DNA of 7,694 bases from Chloroflexota bacterium. GTDB taxonomy: Bacteria > Chloroflexota > Anaerolineae > Fen-1058. This document shows, in pieces, positions 1 through 6,206 of the stretch. The notes under the pieces were generated by a model. The model did not search any database. It was given only the letters and a program-made list of their open reading frames with translations, and was not told the DNA's origin. Made by a program: the position numbers and the translations under genes. The stretch spans positions 1 through 7,694 of the forward strand of contig JACRBO010000069.1 of the NCBI GenBank assembly GCA_016219235.1, in the 5' to 3' direction. The number at the start of each line of letters is the position of its first letter. Position 1 is the first letter of the stretch.

Positions 1-16
1 CACCGGTTTCAAATAA
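1..16 (+). CDS. 3' end of an upstream gene, possibly an ABC sugar permease
   Basis: Read from position 2, the window opens with codons for Thr-Gly-Phe-Lys followed by TAA at 14-16. MalG-type (CUT1) sugar permeases often end in a Gly-Ile-x-x-Thr-Gly-(Leu/Ile/Phe)-Lys type tail. A binding-protein gene follows on the same strand about 110 nt later, so a permease would be a natural neighbour. Four residues cannot identify a family, and this could equally be the end of another gene or a chance stop codon. Confidence 0.3.
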
Positions 17-113
17 GAAGGAGGCGAGGGTTCGCATCTGCTCAAACACTGTTCGCTGCAATTCAACCCGATCGATCGTTGCCCGGTAAACCTGACACCT
101 AATCCATTCCAAC

Positions 114-119
114 GAGGAG
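114..119 (+). promoter_or_regulatory. Ribosome binding site of the sugar-binding protein gene
   Basis: GAGGAG lies 7 nt before the ATG at 127, a near-consensus Shine-Dalgarno at ideal spacing, and it fixes the start. The rest of the 17-113 leader shows no convincing -35/-10 pair. It contains only a 10-bp palindrome CGATCGATCG (69-78) and a weak 4-bp hairpin (24-35). Confidence 0.85.
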
Positions 120-126
120 AAGAACC

Positions 127-1557
127 ATGAAAAACAAGCAGTTCCTGTCGTCCAGCGTGTTCGTGTTGATCGTTGCCAGCCTGATGCTATCCGCCTGTGC
201 GCCGGCGGCTGCGCCCGCTCCGACTGCGGCTCCCGCCCAGCCGGCTCAACCTGCTCAGCCAGCTCAACCCGCCGCTCAACCGACCGCAGTCCCGGCCCAG
301 CCCAGCGCCGAAGCAGTCACCATTCGCTATGGCCTGTGGGATTCCGCGCAGCAGCCCGCATACGAACAGTGCGCGGCCGCCTTTACGGCCAAGAATCCCG
401 CTATCACCGTCAAGATCGAGCAAGCGGGCTGGGATGACTATTGGACCAGCATCCAGACCGGCTTCGTCAGCGGCAATGCGCCCGATGTCTTTACCGATCA
501 CCTGGCTAAGTATCCCGAATTCGCCTTGAAGCAGCAGCTGCTCGACATTCAGCCGTTGGTCGATCAGGACAAGGTGGACACCGGCGTGTATCTGACCGGT
601 CTGGCCGATCTGTGGACGCGCGACGGCAAGCGCTTCGGCCTGCCTAAGGACTGGGACACTATCGCCATCGTCTACAATCAGGATATGTTCAAGGCGGCGG
701 GCGTCGATCCAGCCGTCATGAAGGATTGGACGTGGAATCCGAAGGACGGCGGCACGTTCGAGCAGACGATTGCGAAGTTGACGATTGACAAGAACGGCAA
801 GAACGGGCTTGACCCGGCGTTCGACAAAGCCAACGTCGCGCAATACGGCTTCATCTTCCAGGGTTCCGGCGGCTTCGCCGGTCAGACCGAGTGGAGCTGG
901 CTGGCGGCGAGCAACGGCTTCAAATTCACCGACGGCCCATGGACGACGAAGTACTACTACGACGATCCGAAACTGGCCGAAGCGATCCAGTTCTTCGTCG
1001 GTTTGATCGAGAAGGGTTATTCGCCCAAGTTGGAAGACATCAAGAGCCTGGGCGCGGGCACACTCTTCCAGAGCGCTAAGGGCGCTATGACCAGCGACGG
1101 CTCGTGGCAGATCGGCAACCATATTTCCAACTCCAAGTTCTCTGTTGGCTTCGGCCTGCTGCCGATCGGGCCGGAAGGCCGCAAGAGTATGTTCAACGGT
1201 CTCGCCGACTCGATCTGGGTGGGCACGCAGCATCCGAATGAAGCGTGGGCATGGGTGAAGTTCGCGGCCTCGAAGGACTGCGAAGACATCGTCGGTTCGA
1301 CGGGCGTGGTCTTCCCGGCGATTCAATCGGGTGTTGAGAAGTCGCTGGCCGTCCGCAAGGACAAGGGCATCGACGTCAACGCCTATACCGATGAAGCGCT
1401 CGATCCGGCGGGCACCTTCCTGTTCCCGATCACCGATCACGGCTCCGAAGTTCAGAACATCATGCAGCCGACGATGGACAGCATCTTCCTGATGAAGGCC
1501 ACCGCCGCCGAGGCGTTGAAGGCCGCCAACGAGCAAGTTAACGCGTTGTTCAAGTAA
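127..1557 (+). CDS. ABC transporter sugar-binding lipoprotein (extracellular solute-binding protein family 1)
   Basis: This is the 476-aa substrate-capture subunit of a sugar ABC importer, predicted to be lipid-anchored outside the cytoplasmic membrane. Residues 1-23 form a lipoprotein signal peptide: basic MKNK, a hydrophobic core, then lipobox LSAC with Cys24 as the lipidated residue. Residues 25-63 are an Ala/Pro/Gln linker with four PAQ repeats. The mature fold starts at about residue 64 with the usual first strand (VTIRYGLWD) and continues with family-typical elements: AGWDDYWTSIQTGF, GNAPDVFTDH, GLPKDWDTIAIVYNQDMF and the hinge/C-lobe segment GAMTSDGSWQIG. Length is normal for the family. 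The ligand cannot be read from the sequence; the two alpha-galactosidases downstream suggest an alpha-galactoside or a related oligosaccharide. No permease or ATPase gene follows, so the membrane parts would lie upstream or elsewhere. The family call is firm, the substrate is inferred. Confidence 0.93.
   Translation: MKNKQFLSSSVFVLIVASLMLSACAPAAAPAPTAAPAQPAQPAQPAQPAAQPTAVPAQPSAEAVTIRYGLWDSAQQPAYEQCAAAFTAKNPAITVKIEQAGWDDYWTSIQTGFVSGNAPDVFTDHLAKYPEFALKQQLLDIQPLVDQDKVDTGVYLTGLADLWTRDGKRFGLPKDWDTIAIVYNQDMFKAAGVDPAVMKDWTWNPKDGGTFEQTIAKLTIDKNGKNGLDPAFDKANVAQYGFIFQGSGGFAGQTEWSWLAASNGFKFTDGPWTTKYYYDDPKLAEAIQFFVGLIEKGYSPKLEDIKSLGAGTLFQSAKGAMTSDGSWQIGNHISNSKFSVGFGLLPIGPEGRKSMFNGLADSIWVGTQHPNEAWAWVKFAASKDCEDIVGSTGVVFPAIQSGVEKSLAVRKDKGIDVNAYTDEALDPAGTFLFPITDHGSEVQNIMQPTMDSIFLMKATAAEALKAANEQVNALFK
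232..267 (+). repeat. Four tandem PAQ-encoding 9-bp repeats in the lipoprotein linker
   Basis: Codons 36-47 read Pro-Ala-Gln four times, followed by a degenerate fifth unit (PAAQ). The units differ at third positions (CCCGCCCAG, CCGGCTCAA, CCTGCTCAG, CCAGCTCAA), so the repeat is kept at the protein level and is not a recent slippage expansion. It probably forms a flexible tether between the lipid anchor and the binding domain. Confidence 0.8.
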
Positions 1558-1571
1558 CAGCCTCAGTCAGC

Positions 1572-1595
1572 GTGAGGTGGGTTCGCCCACCTCAC
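1572..1595 (+). terminator. Perfect 10-bp hairpin with UUCG loop downstream of the binding-protein gene
   Basis: GTGAGGTGGG (1572-1581) and CCCACCTCAC (1586-1595) pair perfectly around the tetraloop TTCG, starting 14 nt after the TAA stop. The following bases (CGTACTTATTCAATTAT) are only moderately T-rich. This could be an intrinsic terminator, a partial terminator, or a 3' stabilising structure; such structures often follow binding-protein genes and raise their mRNA level above the rest of the operon. The loop is closed by G-C, so it lacks the extra-stable C(UUCG)G arrangement. Confidence 0.65.
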
Positions 1596-1628
1596 CGTAC
1601 TTATTCAATTATCCTATGGGTGTTTAGC

Positions 1629-1784
1629 ATGTTGACAGCTCGACAATTCCGGTTCATGGTCTGGGGCGGCCTGCTGCTGGGATTGTCTGCCTGTGGGTGG
1701 GGATTGGGGCGCGGCACTCCTCCAGCCGCGCCCCGCACTCGCCAGGTTGTTGAACTCTACCACAAAGGTTGTGAAGATGTCTAA
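1629..1784 (+). CDS. 51-codon ORF with a lipoprotein signal peptide; possible remnant of a second binding protein
   Basis: Starting at ATG 1629, the ORF encodes a basic N-terminus (MLTARQFRF), a hydrophobic stretch (MVWGGLLLGLSA) and a lipobox LSAC with Cys22, which is a textbook lipoprotein signal. The putative mature part is only 30 residues: Gly-rich, then TPPAAPRTR, then VVELYHKGCEDV. VVELYH resembles the first beta-strand of family 1 solute-binding proteins, so this may be the surviving 5' end of a second binding-protein gene whose remainder was deleted. The stop TAA (1782-1784) lies inside the melA start region, so the two frames overlap by 8 nt and could be translationally coupled. The ribosome site is weak (GGGTG at 1618-1622). 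It could be a small lipoprotein, a leader ORF or a decaying fragment. The signal peptide is clearly visible; function is unknown. Confidence 0.4.
   Translation: MLTARQFRFMVWGGLLLGLSACGWGLGRGTPPAAPRTRQVVELYHKGCEDV
1764..1768 (+). promoter_or_regulatory. Ribosome binding site fixing the GH4 start
   Basis: AAAGG sits 8 nt before ATG 1777. The same frame is open back to 1693, but those 28 extra codons show no family similarity. The protein from 1777 begins MSKIAFIGAGS, exactly where GH4 enzymes begin their nucleotide-binding strand. Confidence 0.7.
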
Positions 1785-3090
1785 GATTGCTTTCATCGGT
1801 GCGGGCAGCACCGTCTTCGCCAAAAATTTGCTCGGCGACATCCTGAGTTTTCCCGAGCTGGCCGGGTCGCACATCGCGTTGATGGATATCGATCCCGAAC
1901 GCTTGCGCACATCGGAAATTGTGGCGCACAAAGTTGCGGATTTCTTCGGCGCAAAGCCGACGATCGAAGCTACGTCCGATCGACGCCGCGCGCTCGACGG
2001 GGCCGATTACGCGATCAGCATGTTTCAGGTCGGCGGCTACAAACCGAGCACTGTGATCGATTTTGAGATCCCGAAGAAATACGGCCTGCGGCAAACCATC
2101 GCCGACACGCTGGGCATCGGCGGCATCATGCGCGCCCTGCGCACCATCCCGGTTTTTCTGGACATCTGCCACGACATGGAAGAGCTGTGCCCCGACGTGA
2201 CGTTCCTGCAATACGTCAATCCAATGGCGATGAACACGTGGGCCATCAATCGCGCGAGCAAGATCAAAACGGTTGGCCTATGTCACAGCGTACCGGGCAC
2301 GGCCGAGGCATTGGCGCAGGACATCGGCGTCCCGATCGACGAGATCAACTATCGGTGCGCGGGCATCAACCACATGGCGTTTTATCTGAAGTTCGAGCGT
2401 AACGGCGAAGACCTCTATCCGCGCATTCGTGAAGTCGCCGCCACGGGCGCGTTTGGCCGCCGGTATCGCGGTCTGGCCGACAAAGTGCGCTACGAAGTCT
2501 TCAAGCGTACGGACTACTTCGTCACCGAATCGAGCGAGCATTTCAGCGAATACGTGCCGTGGTTCATCAAGCGCGATCGGCCTGATTTGATCGAGCAATA
2601 TGAAGTGCCGCTGGATGAATACCTCGCGCGCTGCGAGATTCAAATTGCCGAATGGGAATCCGCCAGGGCCGCGTTTGAACGCGGCGAACTGGAAATTACT
2701 CACGAGCGCACGCACGAATACGGCTCGTCGATCATTCACAGCCTGGAGACCGGCACGCCGCGCGTGATCTATGGCAACGTCTCGAATCGCGGCCTGATCG
2801 ATAATCTGCCGCAAGGCTGCTGTGTGGAAGTGCCGTGCCTGGTCGATAAGAACGGTGTGCAGCCCACCCGTATTGGTGAACTGCCGCCGCAGCTGGCCGC
2901 GCTGATGCAGACCAACATCAACGTGCAGGCGCTGACCGTCGAAGCCGCGCTCACGCGCCAACGCGAGCACATCTATCACGCCGCCATGCTCGATCCGCAT
3001 ACGGCGGCTGAACTCAGCCTTGATCAGATCTGGTCGCTGGTCGACGAACTCATCGAGGCGCACGGCTCGCTGCTGCCGGCTTATCGTTGA
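1777..3090 (+). CDS. melA: Alpha-galactosidase, glycoside hydrolase family 4 (MelA type)
   Basis: This is a 437-aa cytoplasmic enzyme predicted to hydrolyse alpha-galactosides such as melibiose. GH4 enzymes use a redox-elimination mechanism needing NAD+ and a divalent metal, usually Mn2+. The N-terminus is a Rossmann strand-loop (IAFIGAGSTVF, residues 5-15). GH4/MelA signatures follow: FQVGGY (83-88), IADTLGIGGIMRALRTIP (108-125), YVNPMAMNTWA (146-156), GLCHSVPGTAE with Cys169 and RCAGINHMAFY with His199 (the expected metal ligands), then FVTESSEHFSEY, VIYGNVSNRGLIDNLPQGCC and HAAMLDPHTAAEL. From memory of E. coli MelA (451 aa), these blocks are nearly identical, so the MelA subgroup is favoured over phospho-glucosidase GH4 members. 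There is no signal peptide. The start overlaps the small upstream lipoprotein-like ORF by 8 nt. A GH36 alpha-galactosidase follows on the same strand after an inverted repeat. No frameshift or missing key residue was seen. Confidence 0.95.
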   Translation: MSKIAFIGAGSTVFAKNLLGDILSFPELAGSHIALMDIDPERLRTSEIVAHKVADFFGAKPTIEATSDRRRALDGADYAISMFQVGGYKPSTVIDFEIPKKYGLRQTIADTLGIGGIMRALRTIPVFLDICHDMEELCPDVTFLQYVNPMAMNTWAINRASKIKTVGLCHSVPGTAEALAQDIGVPIDEINYRCAGINHMAFYLKFERNGEDLYPRIREVAATGAFGRRYRGLADKVRYEVFKRTDYFVTESSEHFSEYVPWFIKRDRPDLIEQYEVPLDEYLARCEIQIAEWESARAAFERGELEITHERTHEYGSSIIHSLETGTPRVIYGNVSNRGLIDNLPQGCCVEVPCLVDKNGVQPTRIGELPPQLAALMQTNINVQALTVEAALTRQREHIYHAAMLDPHTAAELSLDQIWSLVDELIEAHGSLLPAYR

Positions 3091-3164
3091 CTAAGACCTG
3101 TCAGGTGGCGCACCGAATGCCTGGAAACACGTCGACGCTTGCGCCACCTGACAGGTCTGGACTA
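3089..3164. mobile_element. Candidate MITE/REP-like insertion with GACTA flanking repeat
   Basis: The inverted repeat is bordered by GACTA on the left (3089-3093, directly abutting the arm and overlapping the melA stop codon) and GACTA on the right (3160-3164, one base beyond the other arm). This is the pattern of a ~66-bp non-autonomous insertion with a 5-bp target duplication. It has no coding capacity. Removing the element and one GACTA copy leaves TGA-CTACCACC-ATG, two operon genes 8 nt apart. A 5-bp match can arise by chance, and a fixed regulatory hairpin is the main alternative. Confidence 0.4.
3094..3158. repeat. Perfect 19-bp inverted repeat between the two alpha-galactosidase genes
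   Basis: The left arm AGACCTGTCAGGTGGCGCA (3094-3112) is the exact reverse complement of the right arm (3140-3158), with a 27-nt centre. Each arm also holds its own dyad: ACCTGTCAGGT at 3096-3106 and ACCTGACAGGT at 3146-3156, with centres 50 bp apart. It fills almost all of the 79-nt gap between GH4 and GH36. As RNA it would form a strong hairpin. No T-tract follows, so a classical terminator is unlikely. Confidence 0.95.
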
Positions 3165-3169
3165 CCACC

Positions 3170-5377
3170 ATGATCCACTTCAACCCGGACACGCGCACAT
3201 TCAATTTAGTGCTGCACACCAGTTATTACGCCTTTCAAGTCGATCAGGTCGATCGACTCATTCACGTCGGCTGGGGGCCGCGGCCCAATCACGCCACTTC
3301 CGACGATCGGATTAGCGGCGCAGTTGCGCCTATGATCTACGAGTCCCCCGCCAGTTTCATCACGCAGTACCGCCCCGACGAAGTCCTGACCTTTGGCGAT
3401 CTGACGGTGCATCACGTCACACTGAAAGCCAACTTCCCGTCGCTGCCGGCGCCGTTGAAAGAGGGCGAGGCGTTGCACCTACCCATCCGCGATCTACGTC
3501 TGCGCTATGTGGATCATGAAATCGTCACTGGCGCGCAACCCGGCTTCGCACCGACGCATGGTCTGCCCGTCAAGGACGCCTCGCCGCGCGAAACGTTGCG
3601 CGTTCGATTGAAAGACCCGGTGCAGAACTTCTTCGTCACGCTGTGCTATCGCCTGACACCCGAGCACGACATCATCGAACGCTGGCTGGAACTGGAAAAC
3701 GCGGGACAAGATACTGTCTCGCTTGAAGTGTGCAACTTCGCCTCGCTGCATCTGCCACGCGGCGCGAATGAACTGACCTACGTCAGTGGCGCGTGGGCGC
3801 GCGAATTTACGCCGCATCGCCAGCATTTATCGCCGGGCACGCACATCATCGAAAGCCGCAACTTGCAGACCAGCCACTTTACCAATCCGTTCTTCATGCT
3901 CAATCGGCCCGGCCAGACGTGGGAAGAAAGCGGCACGGTCCACTTCGGCGCATTAGCTTACAGCGGCGCGTGGCAGATCGAGGTAGAGCAAACAGACACG
4001 TGGGCCGTGCGCGTTCACGCGGGTTATCACCCGTTCGATTTTCAACTCGATCTTGCACCGGGTGAGAAGCACATCACGCCTGCCCTCGTGAGCGGCGTCG
4101 GCGCTGATGGTTGGGGCGGCGCGAGTCGACGGCTGCACGCCTTCACGCACGAACGTGTGTTGCCGCGCCCGCGACCACGGCCCGTTTTGTACAACGGCTG
4201 GGAAGCGACGTATTTCAATTTGGGTTTTGAAGGTCAAGCAGAGTTGGCGCGCAAAGCCGCCGCGCTGGGTGTGGAATTGTTCTGTGTCGACGATGGCTGG
4301 TTTGGCGCGCGGCGCAGCGATCACGCCGGCCTCGGCGATTGGGTCGTGCGCGCCGATGCGTTTCCGAATGGGCTGGAACAACTCGTCGATGAAGTGCAGC
4401 GATTGGGAATGAAGTTCGGATTGTGGATCGAGCCGGAGATGGTCAACCCCGACTCCGATCTGTATCGCCGCCAGCCCGATTGGGTTTTGCACTTTCCCGG
4501 CCGCGAGCGCACCGAATCACGGCATCAACTGATCCTTGATTTTGGTCGTGATGAAGTGATCAAGTACATCTTCGCAATGTTGGATGCGTTGGTCGAGCGT
4601 TATTCCATCGCTTTCTTCAAGTGGGATATGAATCGATTGGTCACCGAACCCGGCTCAGTCGCAGGCAAAGCGATCTGGCGTAAGCACGTAGCGGGCGTGT
4701 ATGCGATCATGGATCGACTGCGCGCCAAACATCCGACGCTGGACATTCAAAGTTGTTCGGGCGGCGGCGGCCGGATCGATCTGGGGATTCTGGCGCGCAC
4801 CGATCAGGTGTGGGTTAGCGACAACACCGATGCCTTCGATCGGCTTAGCATTCAAGAAGGCTTCAGCCTCGCCTATCCGGCGCGCTGCATGGAAGCGTGG
4901 GTCACGCACGAGCACAGCCACATCACGCAGCGTGTGACGCCGTTGGGGCTGCGCTTCGATGTGGCGATGCGGGGCGCGTTGGGCATCGGCTCCAGCCTCA
5001 ACGAATTGAGCGACGCCGAACTGGCCGAGTATGCAAGTTACATTGCTTTCTACAAACGCATTCGTCACGTGATTCAAGAGGGCGTGATGTATCGACTGGA
5101 ACGCCTCGAGGAATTTCAAGCCTCGGTGGTGGAGTATGTCCGATCGGATGGGCGCGCAGCCGTCTATTCCGAAGCGATCCACGATTATCCGATCGGCAGT
5201 TTCAGACCCGCCGCCGTGTTGAAAGGCTTGATTTCCAGCGCGATCTACACCGTCACCGATCGACACGGGCCTGAAATCCAGCGTGCCACCGGTTATGAAT
5301 TGATGACGCTGGGTCTGCCGCGCGAGATGGCCGAGCACGTAGGGTATAGCCGGACCGTGTATCTGCAAGCGATTTGA
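3170..5377 (+). CDS. Alpha-galactosidase, glycoside hydrolase family 36
   Basis: This 735-aa protein matches the usual ~720-750 aa of the full-length bacterial GH36 group. It is a retaining enzyme removing terminal alpha-galactose from melibiose, raffinose or stachyose-type sugars. The N-terminal beta-sandwich domain (about residues 1-320) starts with a family-like NPDTRTFNL. The (beta/alpha)8 barrel opens at 340 with LYNGWEATYFN and VDDGWFG (Asp374, Asp375). It continues with KFGLWIEPEMVNPDSDLY, the nucleophile motif KWDMNR (Asp486), QSCSGGGGRID with Cys529 (substrate-binding loop), and the acid/base motif SDNTDAFDRLSIQ (Asp551). A small C-terminal beta domain follows and ends near GLPREMAEHVGYSRTVYL. 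There is no signal peptide, so it is cytoplasmic. The start has only a poor ribosome site (GGA at 3159-3161, at the edge of the inverted repeat), so translation may depend on coupling or be disturbed by that element. Probably co-transcribed with GH4. The family is certain; linkage preference is not. Confidence 0.95.
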   Translation: MIHFNPDTRTFNLVLHTSYYAFQVDQVDRLIHVGWGPRPNHATSDDRISGAVAPMIYESPASFITQYRPDEVLTFGDLTVHHVTLKANFPSLPAPLKEGEALHLPIRDLRLRYVDHEIVTGAQPGFAPTHGLPVKDASPRETLRVRLKDPVQNFFVTLCYRLTPEHDIIERWLELENAGQDTVSLEVCNFASLHLPRGANELTYVSGAWAREFTPHRQHLSPGTHIIESRNLQTSHFTNPFFMLNRPGQTWEESGTVHFGALAYSGAWQIEVEQTDTWAVRVHAGYHPFDFQLDLAPGEKHITPALVSGVGADGWGGASRRLHAFTHERVLPRPRPRPVLYNGWEATYFNLGFEGQAELARKAAALGVELFCVDDGWFGARRSDHAGLGDWVVRADAFPNGLEQLVDEVQRLGMKFGLWIEPEMVNPDSDLYRRQPDWVLHFPGRERTESRHQLILDFGRDEVIKYIFAMLDALVERYSIAFFKWDMNRLVTEPGSVAGKAIWRKHVAGVYAIMDRLRAKHPTLDIQSCSGGGGRIDLGILARTDQVWVSDNTDAFDRLSIQEGFSLAYPARCMEAWVTHEHSHITQRVTPLGLRFDVAMRGALGIGSSLNELSDAELAEYASYIAFYKRIRHVIQEGVMYRLERLEEFQASVVEYVRSDGRAAVYSEAIHDYPIGSFRPAAVLKGLISSAIYTVTDRHGPEIQRATGYELMTLGLPREMAEHVGYSRTVYLQAI

Positions 5378-5399
5378 TGCTGAACCCGCGGGGCAGCAT
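5377..5399 (+). terminator. Hairpin at the GH36 stop codon, possible weak terminator
   Basis: ATGCTG (5377-5382) pairs with CAGCAT (5394-5399), and CCC (5385-5387) with GGG (5391-5393), giving about 9 bp with an AA bulge. It starts on the last base of the TGA stop. No T-tract follows. The remaining 5400-5460 gap separates the convergent GH36 and alcohol-dehydrogenase remnant ends and shows nothing else. Confidence 0.3.
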
Positions 5400-5460
5400 G
5401 TCCTCGGTCACATTCGACAATGTTGCCAGGCGGAATAGCAGCGTCCATGCCGCCATTCGA

Positions 5461-5925
5461 TTATTGAACAAATTGCGGGCGCAGCAGCGCCTTGATCGTG
5501 CGGCGCTCATCCATCGCGCGGTAACCCTCCGCCACCTGTTCCAGGGGCAGGGTCAAGTCGAAGACTTTGCCGGGATCGATCTTTCGGCTCCAGATCAGAT
5601 CGATCAATCGGGGCAGGTAGCGGCGCACCGGGGCGGGGCCGCCCTGCAAATGCACATGGGTAAAGAAGAACTCGTCTCCCGGAATCACCCCATCGTGGTG
5701 GAACACGCCGACGAACCCGACGTGACCGCCGGGCCGTGTGGCGCGGATGGCCTGCCACAACGCCTCGTGCGTGCCGACCGCCTCGATGACCGAGTGCGCA
5801 CCCGGCCCATTCGTGAGGTCCTTGATCCGCGCCACGCCTTCGTCGCCGCGCTCGATCACGATGTCGGTCGCGCCGCAGTCGCGGGCGAGTTGTTGCCGCG
5901 TCGCGTGACGACGATCACTTCGCAA
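5461..5925 (-). pseudogene. C-terminal fragment of a zinc-type alcohol dehydrogenase (MDR family)
   Basis: About 150 residues survive out of ~340 expected. Family features of the nucleotide-binding and C-terminal part are intact: HATRQQLARDCGATDIVIER, GAHSVIEAVGT, IRATRPGGHVGFVGV, GGPAPVRRYLPRLIDLI and the tail FDLTLPLEQVAEGYRAMDER. The GroES-like catalytic domain with the zinc ligands and the glycine-rich NAD(P) motif are absent. The family-like strand just upstream (CEVIVV, about 5909-5924) is in another frame, so a small deletion near 5907 has broken the frame. Only a TTG at 5925 could start this frame and no ribosome site precedes it. It lies on the same strand as, and directly downstream of, an LLM oxidoreductase fragment, which suggests one deletion removed the end of one gene and the start of the next. 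It cannot work as a dehydrogenase. An assembly artefact is the alternative. Confidence 0.75.
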
Positions 5926-6206
5926 GTTCGATCCTCGCGGAAAAATCGCCAGTCTGCCGCGTGATGGCGTCCATGATAGGCGCTTTCAGTTAATCCGGCA
6001 AAATATCCGAGCGTGGTATAGGCTTCCAACATCGGGTCGGTATAAGCTGCGCCGAACAAGCCCTTGATTTGATAATAATGGTCCATGACCCATAGGCTAT
6101 AAAACCCTGCTGCTTCGGCGGTCGTGACGATTTCTTTCAGATTGGGCCGGATAGCAGCCGTGCCACCGGGAACCTTGAAAGACGGGATTTGTAATCCGAT
6201 GAGCAT
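5856..6206 (-). pseudogene. N-terminal fragment of a luciferase-like (LLM) flavin-dependent oxidoreductase, fused out of family
   Basis: The first ~74 residues are a good LLM-class (F420- or FMN-dependent) start: LIGLQIPSF as beta-1, LKEIVTTAEAAGFYSLWVMDHYYQI in two blocks as helix 1 and beta-2, then DPMLEAYTTLGYFAGLTE. Family similarity stops at 5985, where a ~320-aa protein would continue into its next barrel strand. The frame runs on for 42 unrelated residues to a stop at 5856, partly through the alcohol-dehydrogenase remnant in the wrong frame. The result is a 116-residue chimera lacking most of the TIM barrel, almost certainly without flavin activity. The start is chosen at 6206 (second of two ATGs, 6209 and 6206) because AGGAGG lies 6 nt before it and only 3 nt before the first. 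It lies about 50 nt downstream of GH3 on the same strand, so it may still be transcribed. Confidence 0.75.

Noticed and set aside
18..24. AAGGAGG, a strong Shine-Dalgarno match near the left edge
   Set aside because: No ATG, GTG or TTG occurs at usable spacing; the true site for the binding protein is GAGGAG at 114-119.
69..78. Palindrome CGATCGATCG upstream of the binding-protein gene
   Set aside because: GATCG-type words are common throughout this window, including coding sequence, and there is no second copy at operator spacing.
187..1536. A 449-codon open frame antisense to the binding-protein gene, with similar long antisense frames at 2278-3063, 3953-4492 and 4655-5368
   Set aside because: These come from GC-rich codon bias opposite well-identified genes; their translations are Arg-rich, show no domain pattern and have no ribosome sites.
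1632..1637. Perfect TTGACA resembling a -35 box before melA
   Set aside because: No acceptable -10 box follows at 16-18 bp (CATGGT at 17 bp is a 3/6 match), and it lies inside the small lipoprotein-like ORF. Not enough for a promoter call.
1693..1776. Upstream extension of the GH4 frame by 28 codons
   Set aside because: The extra residues have no family similarity, and the ribosome site plus the conserved N-terminus put the start at 1777.
5529..5547. CCACCTGTTCCAGG-like match to the ACCTGnCAGGT repeat
   Set aside because: It lies inside the alcohol-dehydrogenase coding remnant, is imperfect, and is explained by codons.
5900..5925. Programmed frameshift producing a functional LLM-ADH fusion
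   Set aside because: No slippery sequence or stimulatory structure was seen, and both partners lack essential domains, so decay after deletion is simpler.
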